Source: Petrosia ficiformis (Eukaryota; Porifera; Demospongiae; Haplosclerida; Petrosiidae). Taken from it: 64,000 bases of DNA. The notes under the pieces were generated by a model. The model did not search any database and was not told the origin of the DNA. It saw only the letters and a list, made by a program, of their open reading frames with translations. Both the position numbers and the translations under genes were made by a program. The first letter of the stretch is position 1. Each line of letters begins with the position of its first letter. Location: positions 1 to 64,000 of the forward strand of contig OX345641.1 of assembly GCA_947044365.1 (NCBI GenBank), in the 5' to 3' direction. This document shows positions 24,430 through 38,160 of this stretch, piece by piece.

Positions 24430-24765
24430 GGAATAAGTTAAATTAGACGAGGGACATACAAAATTATTTTTAGTGATACAGGGACATATTAATATGTCCC
24501 TCTGGAATTATTTTTTGCGATGAGGGACATATTGATATGTCACTTTGGAATCGATATGTCCCCGCTATTTTCTGTTTAGGGACATATTAGGGACATAAAT
24601 CGGCTAAAAGGACATAAAAAGGGACATATAGGAGGCCTAAACCCTAAACCCTAAACCCAAGCCACACCCCCTAACCCCACCCTTGACCTTAGATTCCAAG
24701 CCACACCCCCTAACCCCACCCTTGACCCTAGACCCCAAGCCACACCCCCTAACCCCATACTTTAT
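24430..24765. repeat. Short second copy of GGGACATA plus 39-bp array
   Basis: GGGACATA motifs, a CCTAAACCCTAAACCCTAAA run, and three diverged units of the 39-bp minisatellite repeat the layout at 20,220-21,424. Flanking sequence on the right (ATGTTTTACTA, then GCATTATAATTTGCGTTTTA) matches too, so the whole block was duplicated with array expansion or contraction. Confidence 0.92.
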
Positions 24766-25140
24766 GTTTTACTAACCTGCGATTAACTTTGCTTTCAATA
24801 GCATTATAATTTGCGTTTTAATTGCATCATAAACACAATATAATGAAAATGAAATTGCGATATAATTGTGTTAGGAATGAGTTAGGAAAGTTTTAACAAT
24901 GCATTGTAATTGCAATGTAATTACGTTATAAGCGCATTAACAATGCATTATAAATTGCGTTACAATTGCATTAAGATGCGTTAAAAATGCATTACAATCG
25001 CATTAAGAATAATTATGTTAAAAAGTGTGTTGTAGTTGAATTCACATTGCGTTAAAATTGAGTTAAAAATGTTAAAAATGTGCAAAAACTGTATTGTAAT
25101 CGTGTTAAGAGTGCGTTAAGAGTGTTAAAGTTACTATCAT
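24766..25140. repeat. Degenerate GCATTA/TAATGC repeats
   Basis: Irregular variants of AATGCATTACAATTGCGTTA fill about 370 bp, as a longer form of the segment at 21,425. No gene. Confidence 0.75.
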
Positions 25141-25590
25141 AGTTTGAATTACAAGTGCAGTAATATGGGTTCAATCGATATTTCTGAGACAAGAAGGCTT
25201 ATCAGCATTTCCTTAGCAATTTTTAATTATAACAATCTCATCTTCAAAAATAACCACAAAATTTTACAAGCCAAAGGACATTATTATCTAACTCTAGGAA
25301 CAGTTACTGCTGAATCTGAAATGATACATTTTGCAATGAAAAATCAGTACAAAGGCTATAGTTCAGGGTAAAAATTCAAATTTTGATAGAGTATTAAAAC
25401 GCTCACGGTTCAAACACATAATATTATTGAACAAAACAACTTTGGAAACATATTAAGGACATCATTATCTAACTCTAGGAACAGTTTCGGCTCAATCTCA
25501 AATAATTCATTTTGCAATGAAAAATCAGTACAAAGGCTATAGTTCAGGGTAAAAAGTCAAATTATGATAGAATTTTCTTCCCTTCGGAGA
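25141..25590. repeat. 181-bp satellite variant, left of the minisatellite
   Basis: About two partial units contain CTAACTCTAGGAACAG, GTACAAAGGCTATAGTTCAG and AAAACGCTCACGGTTC. The same satellite variant occurs at 47.1-47.6 kb and 60.5-61.1 kb. It stops abruptly where the 62-bp minisatellite begins. Confidence 0.85.
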
Positions 25591-28500
25591 TGTTGGCTGC
25601 ACAGGTGCTTGTGTGACAATCGGTTGGTTTGAAGTGTTGGAAGTTCTACGGATGTTGGATGCACAGGTACTTGCGTGCCTGCCTATGAGTTAGGTTGAAG
25701 TGTTGGAAATTCTGCTGTTGGAAGAGTTGTGCTAACACACAGTATGCTATACCATCTTTCACACAAGTTGGCCACCCAGGTACTTGTGTGACTGCCTATC
25801 AGATGGGTTGAAGGGTTGGAAGTTCTGCTAAGAGTGGTGCGCACACTGTGTGTGAGTACCATCTCCCCTTCAGAAATGTTGGCTGTACAGGTACTCCAGT
25901 GTCTATCGGTTGGTTTGATGTGTTGGGAGAGATTTGCTGCTAACTCACTGTATGTTAGTGCCATCTTCCCTTCAGACATGTTGGATGCAGTGTACCTATC
26001 GGTAAGGTTGAAGTGTTGGAAATTCTGCTGTTGGAAGAGTTGTGCTAACACACAGTATGCTATACCATCTTTCACACAAGTTGGCCACCCAGGTACTTGT
26101 GTGCCTGCCTATCGGTTGGTTTGAAGTGTTGGAAGTTATGGAGGGAGAGCGTTGTTTAGACCGTTGTGTGTCGGACTATCATCCATCCAGAGATGTTGGA
26201 TTTATTGTGTGCCTACCGGTTGGTTTTGTTGTAAACACAGTTGTCACAAGTGGAGGTAGTACTATATTATAGAGGTGTAGGTTCAGACTAAATTGTTGTT
26301 CATATAGTCTGTCAGAGTATGTTGGGAGTTGTGTTGCACAAGTTGTGTTTCCACTTGTGTGTAAGTATTCTTCCCTTCGGAGATGTTGGCTGTACAGGTT
26401 CTTGTGCGCCTATCGGTTGGGTTGAATGTTGGAAGTTCTACAGATGTTGGATGCACAGATACTAGTGTGCCTATCGGTTGGGTTGAAGTGTTGGAAGTTC
26501 TACGGATGTTGGATGCACAGGTACTAGTGTGCCAATCGGCTGGGTTGAAGTGTTGGAAGTTCTACGGATGTTGGATGCACAGGTACTAGTGTGCCAATCG
26601 GTTGGGTTGAAGTGTTGGAAGGTTCTACGGATGTTGGATGCACAGGTACTTGTGTGCCTATCAGTTGGGTTGAAGTGTTGGAACTTCCAAGGATGTTGGA
26701 TGCACCGGTACTCAAGTGTCTATCGGTTGGTTTGATGTGTTGGGAGAGATTTGCTGCTAACACACTGTATGTTAGTACCATCTTCCCTTCAGAAATGTTG
26801 GCTGCACAGGTACTCCAGTGTCTATCGGTTGGTTTGATGTGTTGGGAGAGTTGTGCTAACACACTGTATGTTAGTGCCATCTTCCCTTCAGAGATGTTGG
26901 ATGCACAGGTACTTGTGTGCCTATCGGTTGGGTTGAAGTGTAGGAAGTTCTGCTGGGAGAGTTGTGCTAACACACTGTATGTTAGTACCATCTTCCCTCA
27001 TACAAGTTGGCTGCACAGGTACTTGGTGTGCGTATCGATTGGTTTGAAGTGTTGGAAGTTCTGGAGGGGGAGTGTTGTTTAGACAATTGGGTGGGTGTAG
27101 GTACTATTATCCATCCAGAGATGTTGGCTTCCTTGTGTGCCATCTTCCCTTCAGACAAGTTGGCTGCACAGGTACTACTTGTGTGCCTGCCTATCGGTTG
27201 GTTTGAAGTGTTGGAAGTTCTGGAGGGAGAGCGTTGTTTAGACCGTTGTGTGTCGGACTATCATCCATCCAGAGATGTTGGCTTCCTTGTGTGCCTACCG
27301 GTTGGTTTTGTTGTAAACACAGTTGTCACAAGTGGAGATAGTACTATATTATAGAGGTGTAGGTTCAGACTAAATTATTGTTCATATAGTCTGTCAGAGT
27401 ATGTTGGGAGTTGTGTTGGGCAAGTTGTGTTTACACTTGTGTGTAAGTATTCTGCCCTTCGGAGATGTTGGCTGCACAGGTTCTTGTGTGCCTATCGGTT
27501 GGGTTGAAGTGTTGGAAGTTGTACGGATGATGGATGCACAGGTACTAGTGTGCCTATCAGTTGGGTTGAAGTGTTGGAAGTTGTACGTATGTTGGATGCA
27601 CAGGTACTAGTGTGCCAATCGGTTGGGTTGAAGTGTTGGAAGTTCTACGTATGTTGGATGCTCAGGTACTTGTGTGCCTATCAGTTGGGTTGAAGTGTTG
27701 GAAGTTCTGAGGATGTTGGATGCACAGGTACTCCAGTGTCTATCGGTTGGTTTGATGTGTTGGGAGAGATTTGCTGCCAACACACTGTATGTTAGTACCA
27801 TCGGAATTCCCTTCAGACAAGTTGTTTAGACCGTTGTGTGTCGGACTATCATCCATCCAGAGATGTTGGCTTCCTTGTGTGCCTACCGGTTGGTTTTGTT
27901 GTAAACACAGTTGTCACAAGTGGAGATAGTACTATATTATAGAGGTGTAGGTTCAGACTAAATTATTGTTCATATAGTCTGTCAGAGTATGTTGGGAGTT
28001 GAGTTGGGCAAGTTGTGTTTACACTTGTGTGTAAGTATTCTCTTCCCTTCGGAGAAGTTGGCCAGACAGGTACTTGTGTGCCTGCCTATCGGTTGGGTTG
28101 AAGTGTTGGAAGTTCTGCAGATGTTGGATGCACAGGTACTTGTGTGCCTATCGGTTGGGATGAAGTGTTCGAAGTTCTGCGCATGTTGGCCACACAGGTA
28201 CTTTTGTGCCTGCCTATCGGTTGGGTTGAAGTGTTGGAAGTTCTGAGGATGTTGGATGCACAGTTACTCCAGTGTCTATAGGTTGGTTTGATGTGTTGGG
28301 AGAGATTTGCTGCTAACACACTGTATATATATGTTAGTACGATCTTCCCTTCAGAAATGTTAGCTGCACAAATACTCCAGTGTCTATTGGTTGGTTTGAT
28401 GTGTTGGAAGAGTTTTGCTAACACACTGTATGTTAGTGCTATCTTCCCTTCAGAGATGTTGGATGCGCAGGTACTTGTGTGCCTGGAAGTTCTGCCGGGA

Positions 28501-31500
28501 GAGTTGTCTTCCCTTCAGAAAAGTTGGCTGCACAGGTACTTGGTGTGCGTATCGATTGGTTTGAAGTGTTGGAAGTTCTGGAGGGGGAGTGTTGTTTAGA
28601 CAATTGGGTGGGTGTAGGTACTATTATCCATCCAGAGATGTTGGCTTCCTTGTGTGCCGTGTTCCCTTCAGACAAGTTGGCTGCACAGGTACTACATGTG
28701 TGCCTGGAAGTTCTGGAGGAAGAGCGTTGTTTAGACCGTTGTGTGTCGGACTATCATCCATCCAGAGATGCTGGCTTCCTTGTGTGCCCACCGGTTGGTT
28801 TTGTTGTAAACACAGTTGTCACAAGTGGAGGTAGCACTATATTATAGAGGTGTAGGGTTTAGTGTTGGAAGTTCTGCGGATGTTGGATGCACAGGTACTT
28901 GTGTACCTATTGATTGGGTTGAAGTGTTGGAAGTTCTGCGTATGTTGGCCACACAGGTACTTGTGTGCCTGCCTATCGGTTGGGTTGAAGTGTTGGAAGT
29001 TCTGCGGATGTTGGATGCACAGGTACTTGTGTGCCTATCGGTTGGGATGAAGTGTACGAAGTTCTGCGCATGTTGGCCACACAGGTAATTTTGTGCCTGC
29101 CTATCGGTTGGGTTGAAGAGTTGGAAGTTATGCGGATGTTGGATGCACAGGAACTTGTGTGCCTATCGGTTGGGATGAAGTGTTCGAAGTTCTGCGCATG
29201 TTAGCCACACAGGTACTTTTGTGCCTGCCTATCGGTTGGGTTGAAGTGTTGGAAGTTCTGCAGATGTTGGATGCACAGGTACTTGTGTGCCTCTCGGTTG
29301 GGATGAAGTGTTCAAAGTTCTGCTGCTGGATGGAAGAGTTGTGCTACACACAGTATGCTATACCATCTTTCAGATAAGTTGGCCACCCTGGTACTTCTGT
29401 GCCTGCCTATTGGTTGTGTTGAAGTGCTGGAAGTTCGGCGGAAGTTGGATGCACAGGTACTTGTGTACCTATCGGTTGGGTTGAAGTGTTGGAAGTTCTG
29501 CGGATGTTGGATGCACAGGGACTTGTGTACCTATCGATTGGGTTGAAGTGTTGGAAGTTCTCTTGTGTGCCTGCCTATCGGTTGGGTTGAAGTGTTGGAA
29601 GTTCTGCGGATGTTGGATGCACAGGTACTTGTGTACCTATAGATGAAGTTTTGGAAGTTCTGCGCATGTTGGCCACACAGGTACTTGTGTGCCTGCCTAT
29701 CGATTGGGTTGAAGTGTTGGAAGTTCTGTGCATGTTGGCCACACAGGTACTTGTGTGCCTGCCTATCGGTTGGGTTGAAGTGTTGGAAGTTCTGAGGATG
29801 TTGGATGCACAGGTACTCCAGTGTCTATCGGTTGGTTTGATGTGTTGGGAGAGTTGTGCTAACACACTGTATGTTAGTGCCATCTTCCCTTCAGAGATGT
29901 TGGATGCACAGGTACTTGTGTGCCTATCGGTTGGGTTGAAGTGTTGGAAGTTCTGCGGATGTTGGATGCACAGGTACTTGTGTGCCTATCGGTTGGGATG
30001 AAGTGTACGAAGTTCTGCGCATGTTGGCCACACAGGTAATTTTGTGCCTGCCTATCGGTTGGGTTGAAGAGTTGGAAGTTATGCGGATGTTGGATGCACA
30101 GGAACTTGTGTGCCTATCGGTTGGGATGAAGTGTTCGAAGTTCTGCGCATGTTAGCCACACAGGTACTTTTGTGCCTGCCTATCGGTTGGGTTGAAGTGT
30201 TGGAAGTTCTGCAGATGTTGGATGCACAGGTACTTGTGTGCCTCTCGGTTGGGATGAAGTGTTCAAAGTTCTGCTGCTGGATGGAAGAGTTGTGCTACAC
30301 ACAGTATGCTATACCATCTTTCAGATAAGTTGGCCACCCTGGTACTTCTGTGCCTGCCTATTGGTTGTGTTGAAGTGCTGGAAGTTCGGCGGAAGTTGGA
30401 TGCACAGGTACTTGTGTACCTATCGGTTGGGTTGAAGTGTTGGAAGTTCTGCGGATGTTGGATGCACAGGGACTTGTGTACCTATCGATTGGGTTGAAGT
30501 GTTGGAAGTTCTCTTGTGTGCCTGCCTATCGGTTGGGTTGAAGTGTTGGAAGTTCTGCGGATGTTGGATGCACAGGTACTTGTGTACCTATAGATGAAGT
30601 TTTGGAAGTTCTGCGCATGTTGGCCACACAGGTACTTGTGTGCCTGCCTATCGGTTGGGTTGAAGTGTTGGAAGTTCTGTGCATGTTGGCCACACAGGTA
30701 CTTGTGTGCCTGCCTATCGGTTGGGTTGAAGTGTTGGAAGTTCTGAGGATGTTGGATGCACAGGTACTCCAGTGTCTATCGGTTGGTTTGATGTGTTGGG
30801 AGAGTTGTGCTAACACACTGTATGTTAGTGCCATCTTCCCTTCAGAGATGTTGGATGCACAGGTACTTGTGTGCCTATCGGTTGGGTTGAAGTGTAGGAA
30901 GTTCTGCCGGGAGAGTTGTGCTAACACACTGTATGTTAGTACCATCTTCCCTCATACAAGTTGGCTGCACAGGTACTTGGTGTGCGTATCGATTGGTTTG
31001 AAGTGTTGGAAGTTCTGGAGGGGGAGTGTTGTTTAGACAATTGGGTGGGTGTAGGTACTATTATCCATCCAGAGATGTTGGCTTCCTTGTGTGCCATCTT
31101 CCCTTCAGACAAGTTGGCTGCACAGGTACTACTTGTGTGCCTGCCTATCGGTTGGTTTGAAGTGTTGGAAGTTCTGGAGGGAGAGCGTTGTTTAGACCGT
31201 TGTGTGTCGGACTATCATCCATCCAGAGATGTTGGCTTCCTTGTGTGCCTACCGGTTGGTTTTGTTGTAAACACAGTTGTCACAAGTGGAGATAGTACTA
31301 TATTATAGAGGTGTAGGTTCAGACTAAATTATTGTTCATATAGTCTGTCAGAGTATGTTGGGAGTTGTGTTGGGCAAGTTGTGTTTCCACTTGTGTGTAA
31401 GTATTCTTCCCTTCGGAGATGTTGGCTGCACAGGTTCTTGTGTGCCTATCGGTTGGGTTGAAGTGTTGGAAGTTGTACGGATGATGGATGCACAGGTACT

Positions 31501-34500
31501 AGTGTGCCTATCAGTTGGGTTGAAGTGTTGGAAGTTGTACGTATGTTGGATGCACAGGTACTAGTGTGCCAATCGGTTGGGTTGAAGTGTTGGAAGTTCT
31601 ACGTATGTTGGATGCTCAGGTACTTGTGTGCCTATCAGTTGGGTTGAAGTGTTGGAAGTTCTGAGGATGTTGGATGCACAGGTACTCCAGTGTCTATCGG
31701 TTGGTTTGATGTGTTGGGAGAGATTTGCTGCCAACACACTGTATGTTAGTACCATCGGAATTCTTTTCAGACAAGTTGGCTCCACAGGTACTTGGTGTGC
31801 CTATCGGTTGGTTTGAAGAGTTGGAAGTTCTGGAGGGAGAGCGTTGTTTAGAGCGTTGTGCGTTGGACTATCATCCATCCAGAGATGTTGGCTTCCTTGT
31901 GTGCCTACCGGTTGGTTTAGTTGTAAACACAGTTGTGGTAGTACTATATTATAGAGGTGTAGGTTCAGGCTAAATTGTTGTTCATATAGTCTGTCAGAGT
32001 ATGTTGGGAGTTGTGTTGGGCAAGTTGTGTTTACACTTGTGTGTAAGTATTCTGCCCTTCGGAGATGTTGGCTGCACAGGTACTCCAGTGTCTATCGGTT
32101 GGTTTGATGTGTTGGGAGAGTTTTGCTACCACACTGTATGTTAGTGCCATCTTCCCTTCAGAGATGTTGGATGCACAGGTACTTGTGTGCCTATCGGTTG
32201 TGATGAAGTGTAGGAAGTTCTGCTGGGATAGTTGTGCTAACACACTGTATGTTAGTACCATCTTCCCTCAGACAAGTTCGCTACACAGGTACTCCAGTGT
32301 CTATCGGTTGGTTTGAAGTGTTGGAAGTTCTGGAGGGAGAGCGTTGTTTAGACCATTGGGTGTCAGACTATCATCCATCCAGAGATGTTGGCTTCCTTGT
32401 GTGCCTACCGGTTGGTTTTCTTGTAAACACAGTTGTCACAAGTGGAGGTAGTACTATATTATAGAGGTGTAGGTTAAGACTAAATTGTTGTTCATATAGT
32501 CTGTCAGAGTATGTTGGGAGTTGTGTTGAGCAAGTTGTGTTTACACTTGTGTGTAAGTATTCTCTTCTCTTCGGACAAGTTGGCCAGACAGGTACTTGTG
32601 TGCCTGCCTATCGGTTGGGTTGAAGTGTTGGAAGTTCTGCGGATGTTGGATGCACAGGTACTTGTGTGCCTATCGGTTGGGATGAAGTGTTGGAAATTGT
32701 ACGTATGTTGGATGCACAGGTACTAGTGTTCGAATCGGTTGGGTTGAAGAGATGGAAGTTCTACGCATGTTGGATGCACAGGTACTTGTGTGCCTATCAG
32801 TTGGGTTGAAGTGTTGGAAGTTCTACGGATGTTGGGATGCACAGGTACTAGTGTGCCAATCGGTTGGGTTGAAGTGTTGGAAGTTCTGCGCATGTTGGCC
32901 ACACAGGTACTTTTGTGCCTGCCTATCGGTTGGGTTGAAGTGTTGGAAGTTCTGCGAATGTTGGATGCACAGGTACTTGTGTAACTATCAGTTGGGTTGA
33001 AGGGTTGGAACTTCTGAGGATGTTGGATGCACAGGTACTCCAGTGTCTATAGTCTATAGGCTGGTTTGATGTGTTGGGAGAGATTTGCTGCTAACACACT
33101 GTATATATATGTTAGTACGATCTTCCCTTCAGAAATGTTGGCTGCACAGGTACTCCAGTGTCTATCGGTTGGTTTGATGTGTTGGAAGTGTTTTGCTAAC
33201 ACACTGTATGTTAGTGCCATCTTCCCTTCAGAGATGTTGGATGCGCAGGTACTTGTGTGCCTATCGGTTGGGTTGAAGTGTAGGAAGTTCTGCTGGGATA
33301 GTTGTGCTAACACACTGTATGTTAGTACCATTTTCCCTTCAGAAAATTTGGCTGCACAGGTACTTGGTGTGCGTATCGATTGGTTTGAAGTGTTGGAAGT
33401 TCTGGAGGGGGAGTGTTGTTTAGACAATTGGGTGGGTGTAGGTACTATTATCCATCCAGAGATGTTGGCTTCCTTGTGTGCCGTGTTCCCTTCAGACGAG
33501 TTGGCTGCACAGGTACTACTTATGTGCCTGCATATCGGTTGGTTTGAAGTGTTGGAACTTCTGGAGGGAGAACTTTGTTTAGACCGTTGTGTGTTGGACT
33601 ATCATCCATCCAGAGATGCTGGCTTCCTTGTGTGCCTACCGGTTGGTTTTGTTGTAAACACAGTTGTCACAAGTGGAGGTAGCACTATATTATAGAGGTG
33701 TATGTTCAGACTAAATTGTTGTTCATATAGTCTGTCAGAGTATGTTGGGAGTTGAGTTGGGCAAGTTGTGTTTACACTTGTGTGTAAGTATTCTCTTCCC
33801 TTCGGAGAAGTTGGCCAGACAGGTACTTGTGTGCCTGCCTATCGGTTGGGTTGAAGTGTTGGAAGTTCTGCAGATGTTGGATGCACAGGTACTTGTGTGC
33901 CTATCGGTTGGGATGAAGTGTTCGAAGTTCTGCGCATGTTGGCCACACAGGTACTTTTGTGCCTGCCTATCGGTTGGGTTGAAGTGTTGGAAGTTCTGTG
34001 CATGTTGGCCACACAGGTACTTGTGTGCCTGCCTATCGGTTGGGTTGAAGTGTTGGAAGTTCTGAGGATGTTGGATGCACAGGTACTCCAGTGTCTATCG
34101 GTTGGTTTGATGTGTTGGGAGAGTTTTGCTAACACACTGTATGTTAGTGCCATCTTCCCTTCAGAGATGTTGGATGCACAGGTACTTGTGTGCCTATCGG
34201 TTGGGTTGAAGTGTAGGAAGTTCTGCTGGGAGAGTTGTGCTAACACACTGTATGTTAGTACCATCTTCCCTCATACAAGTTGGCTGCACAGGTACTTGGT
34301 GTGCGTATCGATTGGTTTGAAGTGTTGGAAGTTCTGGAGGGGGAGTGTTGTTTAGACAATTGGGTGGGTGTAGGTACTATTATCCATCCAGAGATGTTGG
34401 CTTCCTTGTGTGCCATCTTCCCTTCAGACAAGTTGGCTGCACAGGTACTACTTGTGTGCCTGCCTATCGGTTGGTTTGAAGTGTTGGAAGTTCTGGAGGG

Positions 34501-36655
34501 AGAGCGTTGTTTAGACCATTGGGTGTCAGACTATCATCCATCCAGAGATGTTGGCTTCCTTGTGTGCTACCGGTTGGTTTTCTTGTAAACACAGTTGTCA
34601 CAAGTGGAGGTAGTACTATATTATAGAGGTGTAGGTTAAGACTAAATTGTTGTTCCTATAGTCTGTCAGAGTATGTTGGGAGTTGTGTTGAGCAAGTTGT
34701 GTTTACACTTGTGTGTAAGTATTCTCTTCTCTTCGGACAAGTTGGCCAGACAGGTACTTGTGTGCCTGCCTATCGGTTGGGTTGAAGTGCTGGAAGTTCG
34801 GCGGAAGTTGGATGCACAGGTACTTGTGTACCTATCGGTTGGGTTGAAGTGTTGGAAGTTCTGCGGATGTTGGATGCACAGGGACTTGTGTACCTATCGA
34901 TTGGGTTGAAGTGTTGGAAGTTCTGTTGTGTGCCTGCCTATCGGTTGGGTTGAAGTGTTGGAAGTTCTGCGGATGTTGGATGCACAGGTACTTGTGTACC
35001 TATAGATTGGGTTGAAGTTTTGGAAACTCTGCGCATGTTGGCCACACAGGTACTTGTGTGCCTGCCTATCGGTTGGGTTGAAGTGTTGGAAGTTCTGTGC
35101 ATGTTGGCCACACAGGTACTTGTGTGCCTGCCTATCGTTTGGGTTGAAGTGTTAGAAGTTCTGCGGATGTTGGATGCACAGGTACTTGTGTAACTATCAG
35201 TTGGGTTGAAGGGTTGGAACTTCTGAGGATGTTGGATGCACAGGTACTCCAGTGTCTATAGGTTGGTTTGATGTGTTGGGAGAGATTTGCTGCTAACACA
35301 CTGTATATATATGTTAGTACGATCTTCCCTTCAGAAATGTTAGCTGCACAGATACTCCAGTGTCTATCGGTTGGTTTGATGTGTTGGAAGAGTTTTGCTA
35401 ACACACTGTATGTTAGTGCCATCTTCCCTTCAGAGATGTTGGATGCGCAGGTACTTGTGTGCCTGGAAGTTCTGCTGGTACTATTATCCATCCAGAGATG
35501 TTGGCTTCCTTGTGTGCCGTGTTCCCTTCAGACAAGTTGGCTGCACAGGTACTACTTGTGTGCCTGCATATGTTGGAAGTTCTGGAGGGAGAGCGTTGTT
35601 TAGACCGTTGTGTGTTGGACTATCATCCATCCAGAGATGCTGGCTTCCTTGTGTGCCCACCGGTTGGTTTTGTTGTAAACACAGTTGTCACAAGTGGAGG
35701 TAGTACTATATTATAGAGGTGTAGGTTCAGACTAAATTGTTGTTCATATAGTCTGTCAGAGTATGTTGGGAGTTGAGTTGGGGAAGTTGTGTTTACACTT
35801 GTGTGTAAGTATTCTCTTCCCTTCGGAGAAGTTGGCTGCACAGGTACTTGTGTGCTTGCCTATCGGTTGGGTTGAAGTGTTGGAAGTTCTGCGGATGTTG
35901 CATGCAAAGGTACTTGTGTACCTGGAGGTAGTGCTATATTATAGGGGTGTCAGTTCAGACTAAATTGTTGTTCATATAGTCTGTCAAAGTATGTTGGGAG
36001 TTGTGTCGGGCAAGTTGTGTTTACACTTGTGTGTAAGTATTTTCTTCCCTTCGGAGATGTTGGCTGCACAGGTACTAGTGTGCCAATCAGTTGGGTTGAA
36101 TTGTTGGAAGTTCTGCGGATGTTGGATGAATAGGTACTTGTGTACTTATCGGTTGGGTTGAGGTGTTGGAAGTTCTGCGGATGTTGGATGCAAAGGTACT
36201 AGTGTGCCAATTAGTTGGGTTGAAGTGTAGGAAGTTCTGCTGGGAGAGTTGTGCATGTAGTACCATCTTCCCATCAGAAAAGTTGGATGCACAGGTATTT
36301 GTGTGCCTATCGGTTGGTGCACGGGTACTCAGTGTCTATCGGTTGGTTTGATGTGTTGGGAGAGATTTGCTGCTAACACACTGTATTTTAGTACCATCCT
36401 CCCTTCAGAAATGTTGGCTGCACAGGTACTCCAGTGTCTATCGGTTGGTTTGATGTGTTGGGAGCGATTTGCTGCTAACACCACTGTATGTTAGTGCCAT
36501 CTTTCCTTCAGAGATGTTGGATGCACAGGTGCTTGTGTTGACTGCACAAGTGTTGTTTAGACCATTGGGTCTAGTAGGTACAGTACATCATCCATCCAGA
36601 GATGTTGGCTTCCTTGTGTGCCATCTTCCCTTCAGACAAGTTGGCTGCACACACT
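25591..36655. repeat. 62-bp minisatellite with higher-order structure, 11 kb
   Basis: The base unit of 62 bp contains GGTTGGGTTGAAGTGTTGGA, AGTTCTGCGGATGTTGGATG and CACAGGTACTTGTGTGCCTA. Units are grouped into larger modules. A module with TTAGACCGTTGTGTGTCGGA and ACTATATTATAGAGGTGTAG recurs about ten times, and a 951-bp block is repeated essentially unchanged (about 29,040 and 29,991). Since 62 is not a multiple of 3, frames rotate and produce many short spurious ORFs on both strands. No gene is supported. Confidence 0.96.
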
Positions 36656-37720
36656 TTGATCAAAAACACTGCAGAATCATAATAAGGACATCATTACGAA
36701 ACTCTAGGAACAGTTTTAAGAAAATGTTTTTCTAGTCAAAAATTAAGTACCAAAGGCTATTTCAACGGAATACTAAAACGCTCATCGTTCCTACTAACAA
36801 CATTTTTGATGAAAAATACTGTAGAATCATAACAAGGACATCACTATCTAACTCTAGGAACAGGTTTAGGAAAATGTTTTTCCAGTCAAAAATTAAGTAC
36901 CAAAGGCTATAGTTCATGGTTCAAAGTGAATTTCAAGACAATACCAAGGACATCACTATCTAACTCTAGGAACAGTTTTAGAAAAAACTTTTTCCAGTCA
37001 AAAATTAAGTACCAAAGGCTATAGTTTATGGTTCAAAGTGAATTTCAAGAGAATAGTAAAACACTCATGGTTCCTACAAGCAACATTTTTGATCAAAAAC
37101 ACTGCAGAATCATTATAAACACATCATTATGGAACTCTAGGAACAGTTTTAGGAAAATGTTTTTCTAGTCAAAAATTAAGTACCAAAGGCTATAGTTCAT
37201 GGTTCAAAGTGAATTTCAACAGAATACTAAAACGCTCGTGGTTCCTAAAAACAACATTTTTGATCAACAATACTGTAGAATCATAACAAGGACATCACTA
37301 TCTAACTCTAGGAACAGTTTTAGAAAATAATTTTTCCAGTCAAAAATTAAGTACCAAAGGCTATAGTTCCATGGTTCAAAGTGATTTCAACAGAATACTA
37401 AAACGCTCATGGTTCCTAAAAACAACATTTTTGATCAACAATACTGTAGAATCATAACAAGGACATCACTATCTAACTCTAGGAACAGTTTTAGGAAAAT
37501 TTTTTTCCAATTAAAAATTAAGTACCAAAGGCTATAATTCATGGTTTCAAGAGAACACTAAATTGCTCATGGTTCCTACAAACAGCATTTTTGATCAAAA
37601 CTACTGTAGAATCATAACAAGGACATCACTGTGTAACTAACTATAGGAACACTTTCAAGAAAATGAATTTTCTATTAAAAGAATAAGTAATTATAGTTCA
37701 ACCATAATATGAAAAATCGG
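36656..37720. repeat. 170-bp satellite block
   Basis: Head-to-tail units of about 170 bp contain ATTTTTGATCAAAAACACTG, CTAACTCTAGGAACAGTTTT and AAGTACCAAAGGCTATAGTT. GGAACAGTTTT falls at 37,140, 37,311 and 37,482, that is 171 bp apart. One unit near 36,970 is shortened to about 107 bp. Confidence 0.95.
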
Positions 37721-38160
37721 TACCAAGGCTATTCTTTTTATAGTTCAGTGTAAACGTTCAGAAGATGTAAATGCTCACAGATCTCACAGATAATGTTATT
37801 GACCAAAGTCACTTTGTAAACACAGTAAAGACATCATCAACTAACTTCAGAAATGAATAGATCGACATAAACACTACAACAAGAATTCTCCTCATATACA
37901 CAATCTGTACATACTACTAAAGATTTACTTTGGCCATATGATATCCCAACATGATACTCTAACACAACAGTATGAATCTCTAGACCATCGTTAAAATACT
38001 TGATTTAGAGCCAGATACAGCAATGGAGTTGAACAATCTGCAACACGTGGAATGCCATAACTGGTTACGCCCACTTAATTATAACATAATAGTCAATGAG
38101 ATTCATAGATCAAAGCCTAAACTCACAAGTGCAGCACGTGAAGAAATTCTAGCAATATAA
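37721..38160. repeat. Satellite-associated segment, copy 1 of 3
   Basis: Sequence containing AAAGATTTACTTTGGCCATATG and CAGTATGAATCTCTAGA is found three times, here, at about 40,250-40,640 and at about 60,060-60,540, always next to the 170-bp satellite. No gene. Confidence 0.85.

Noticed and set aside
25144..25371. 75-codon plus-strand frame
   Set aside because: Its second half is the 181-bp satellite, so it is not a gene.
25683..36735. Dozens of open frames of 60-209 codons on both strands
   Set aside because: They are rotating-frame translations of the 62-bp minisatellite, with the same peptides appearing in shifted frames and on opposite strands.
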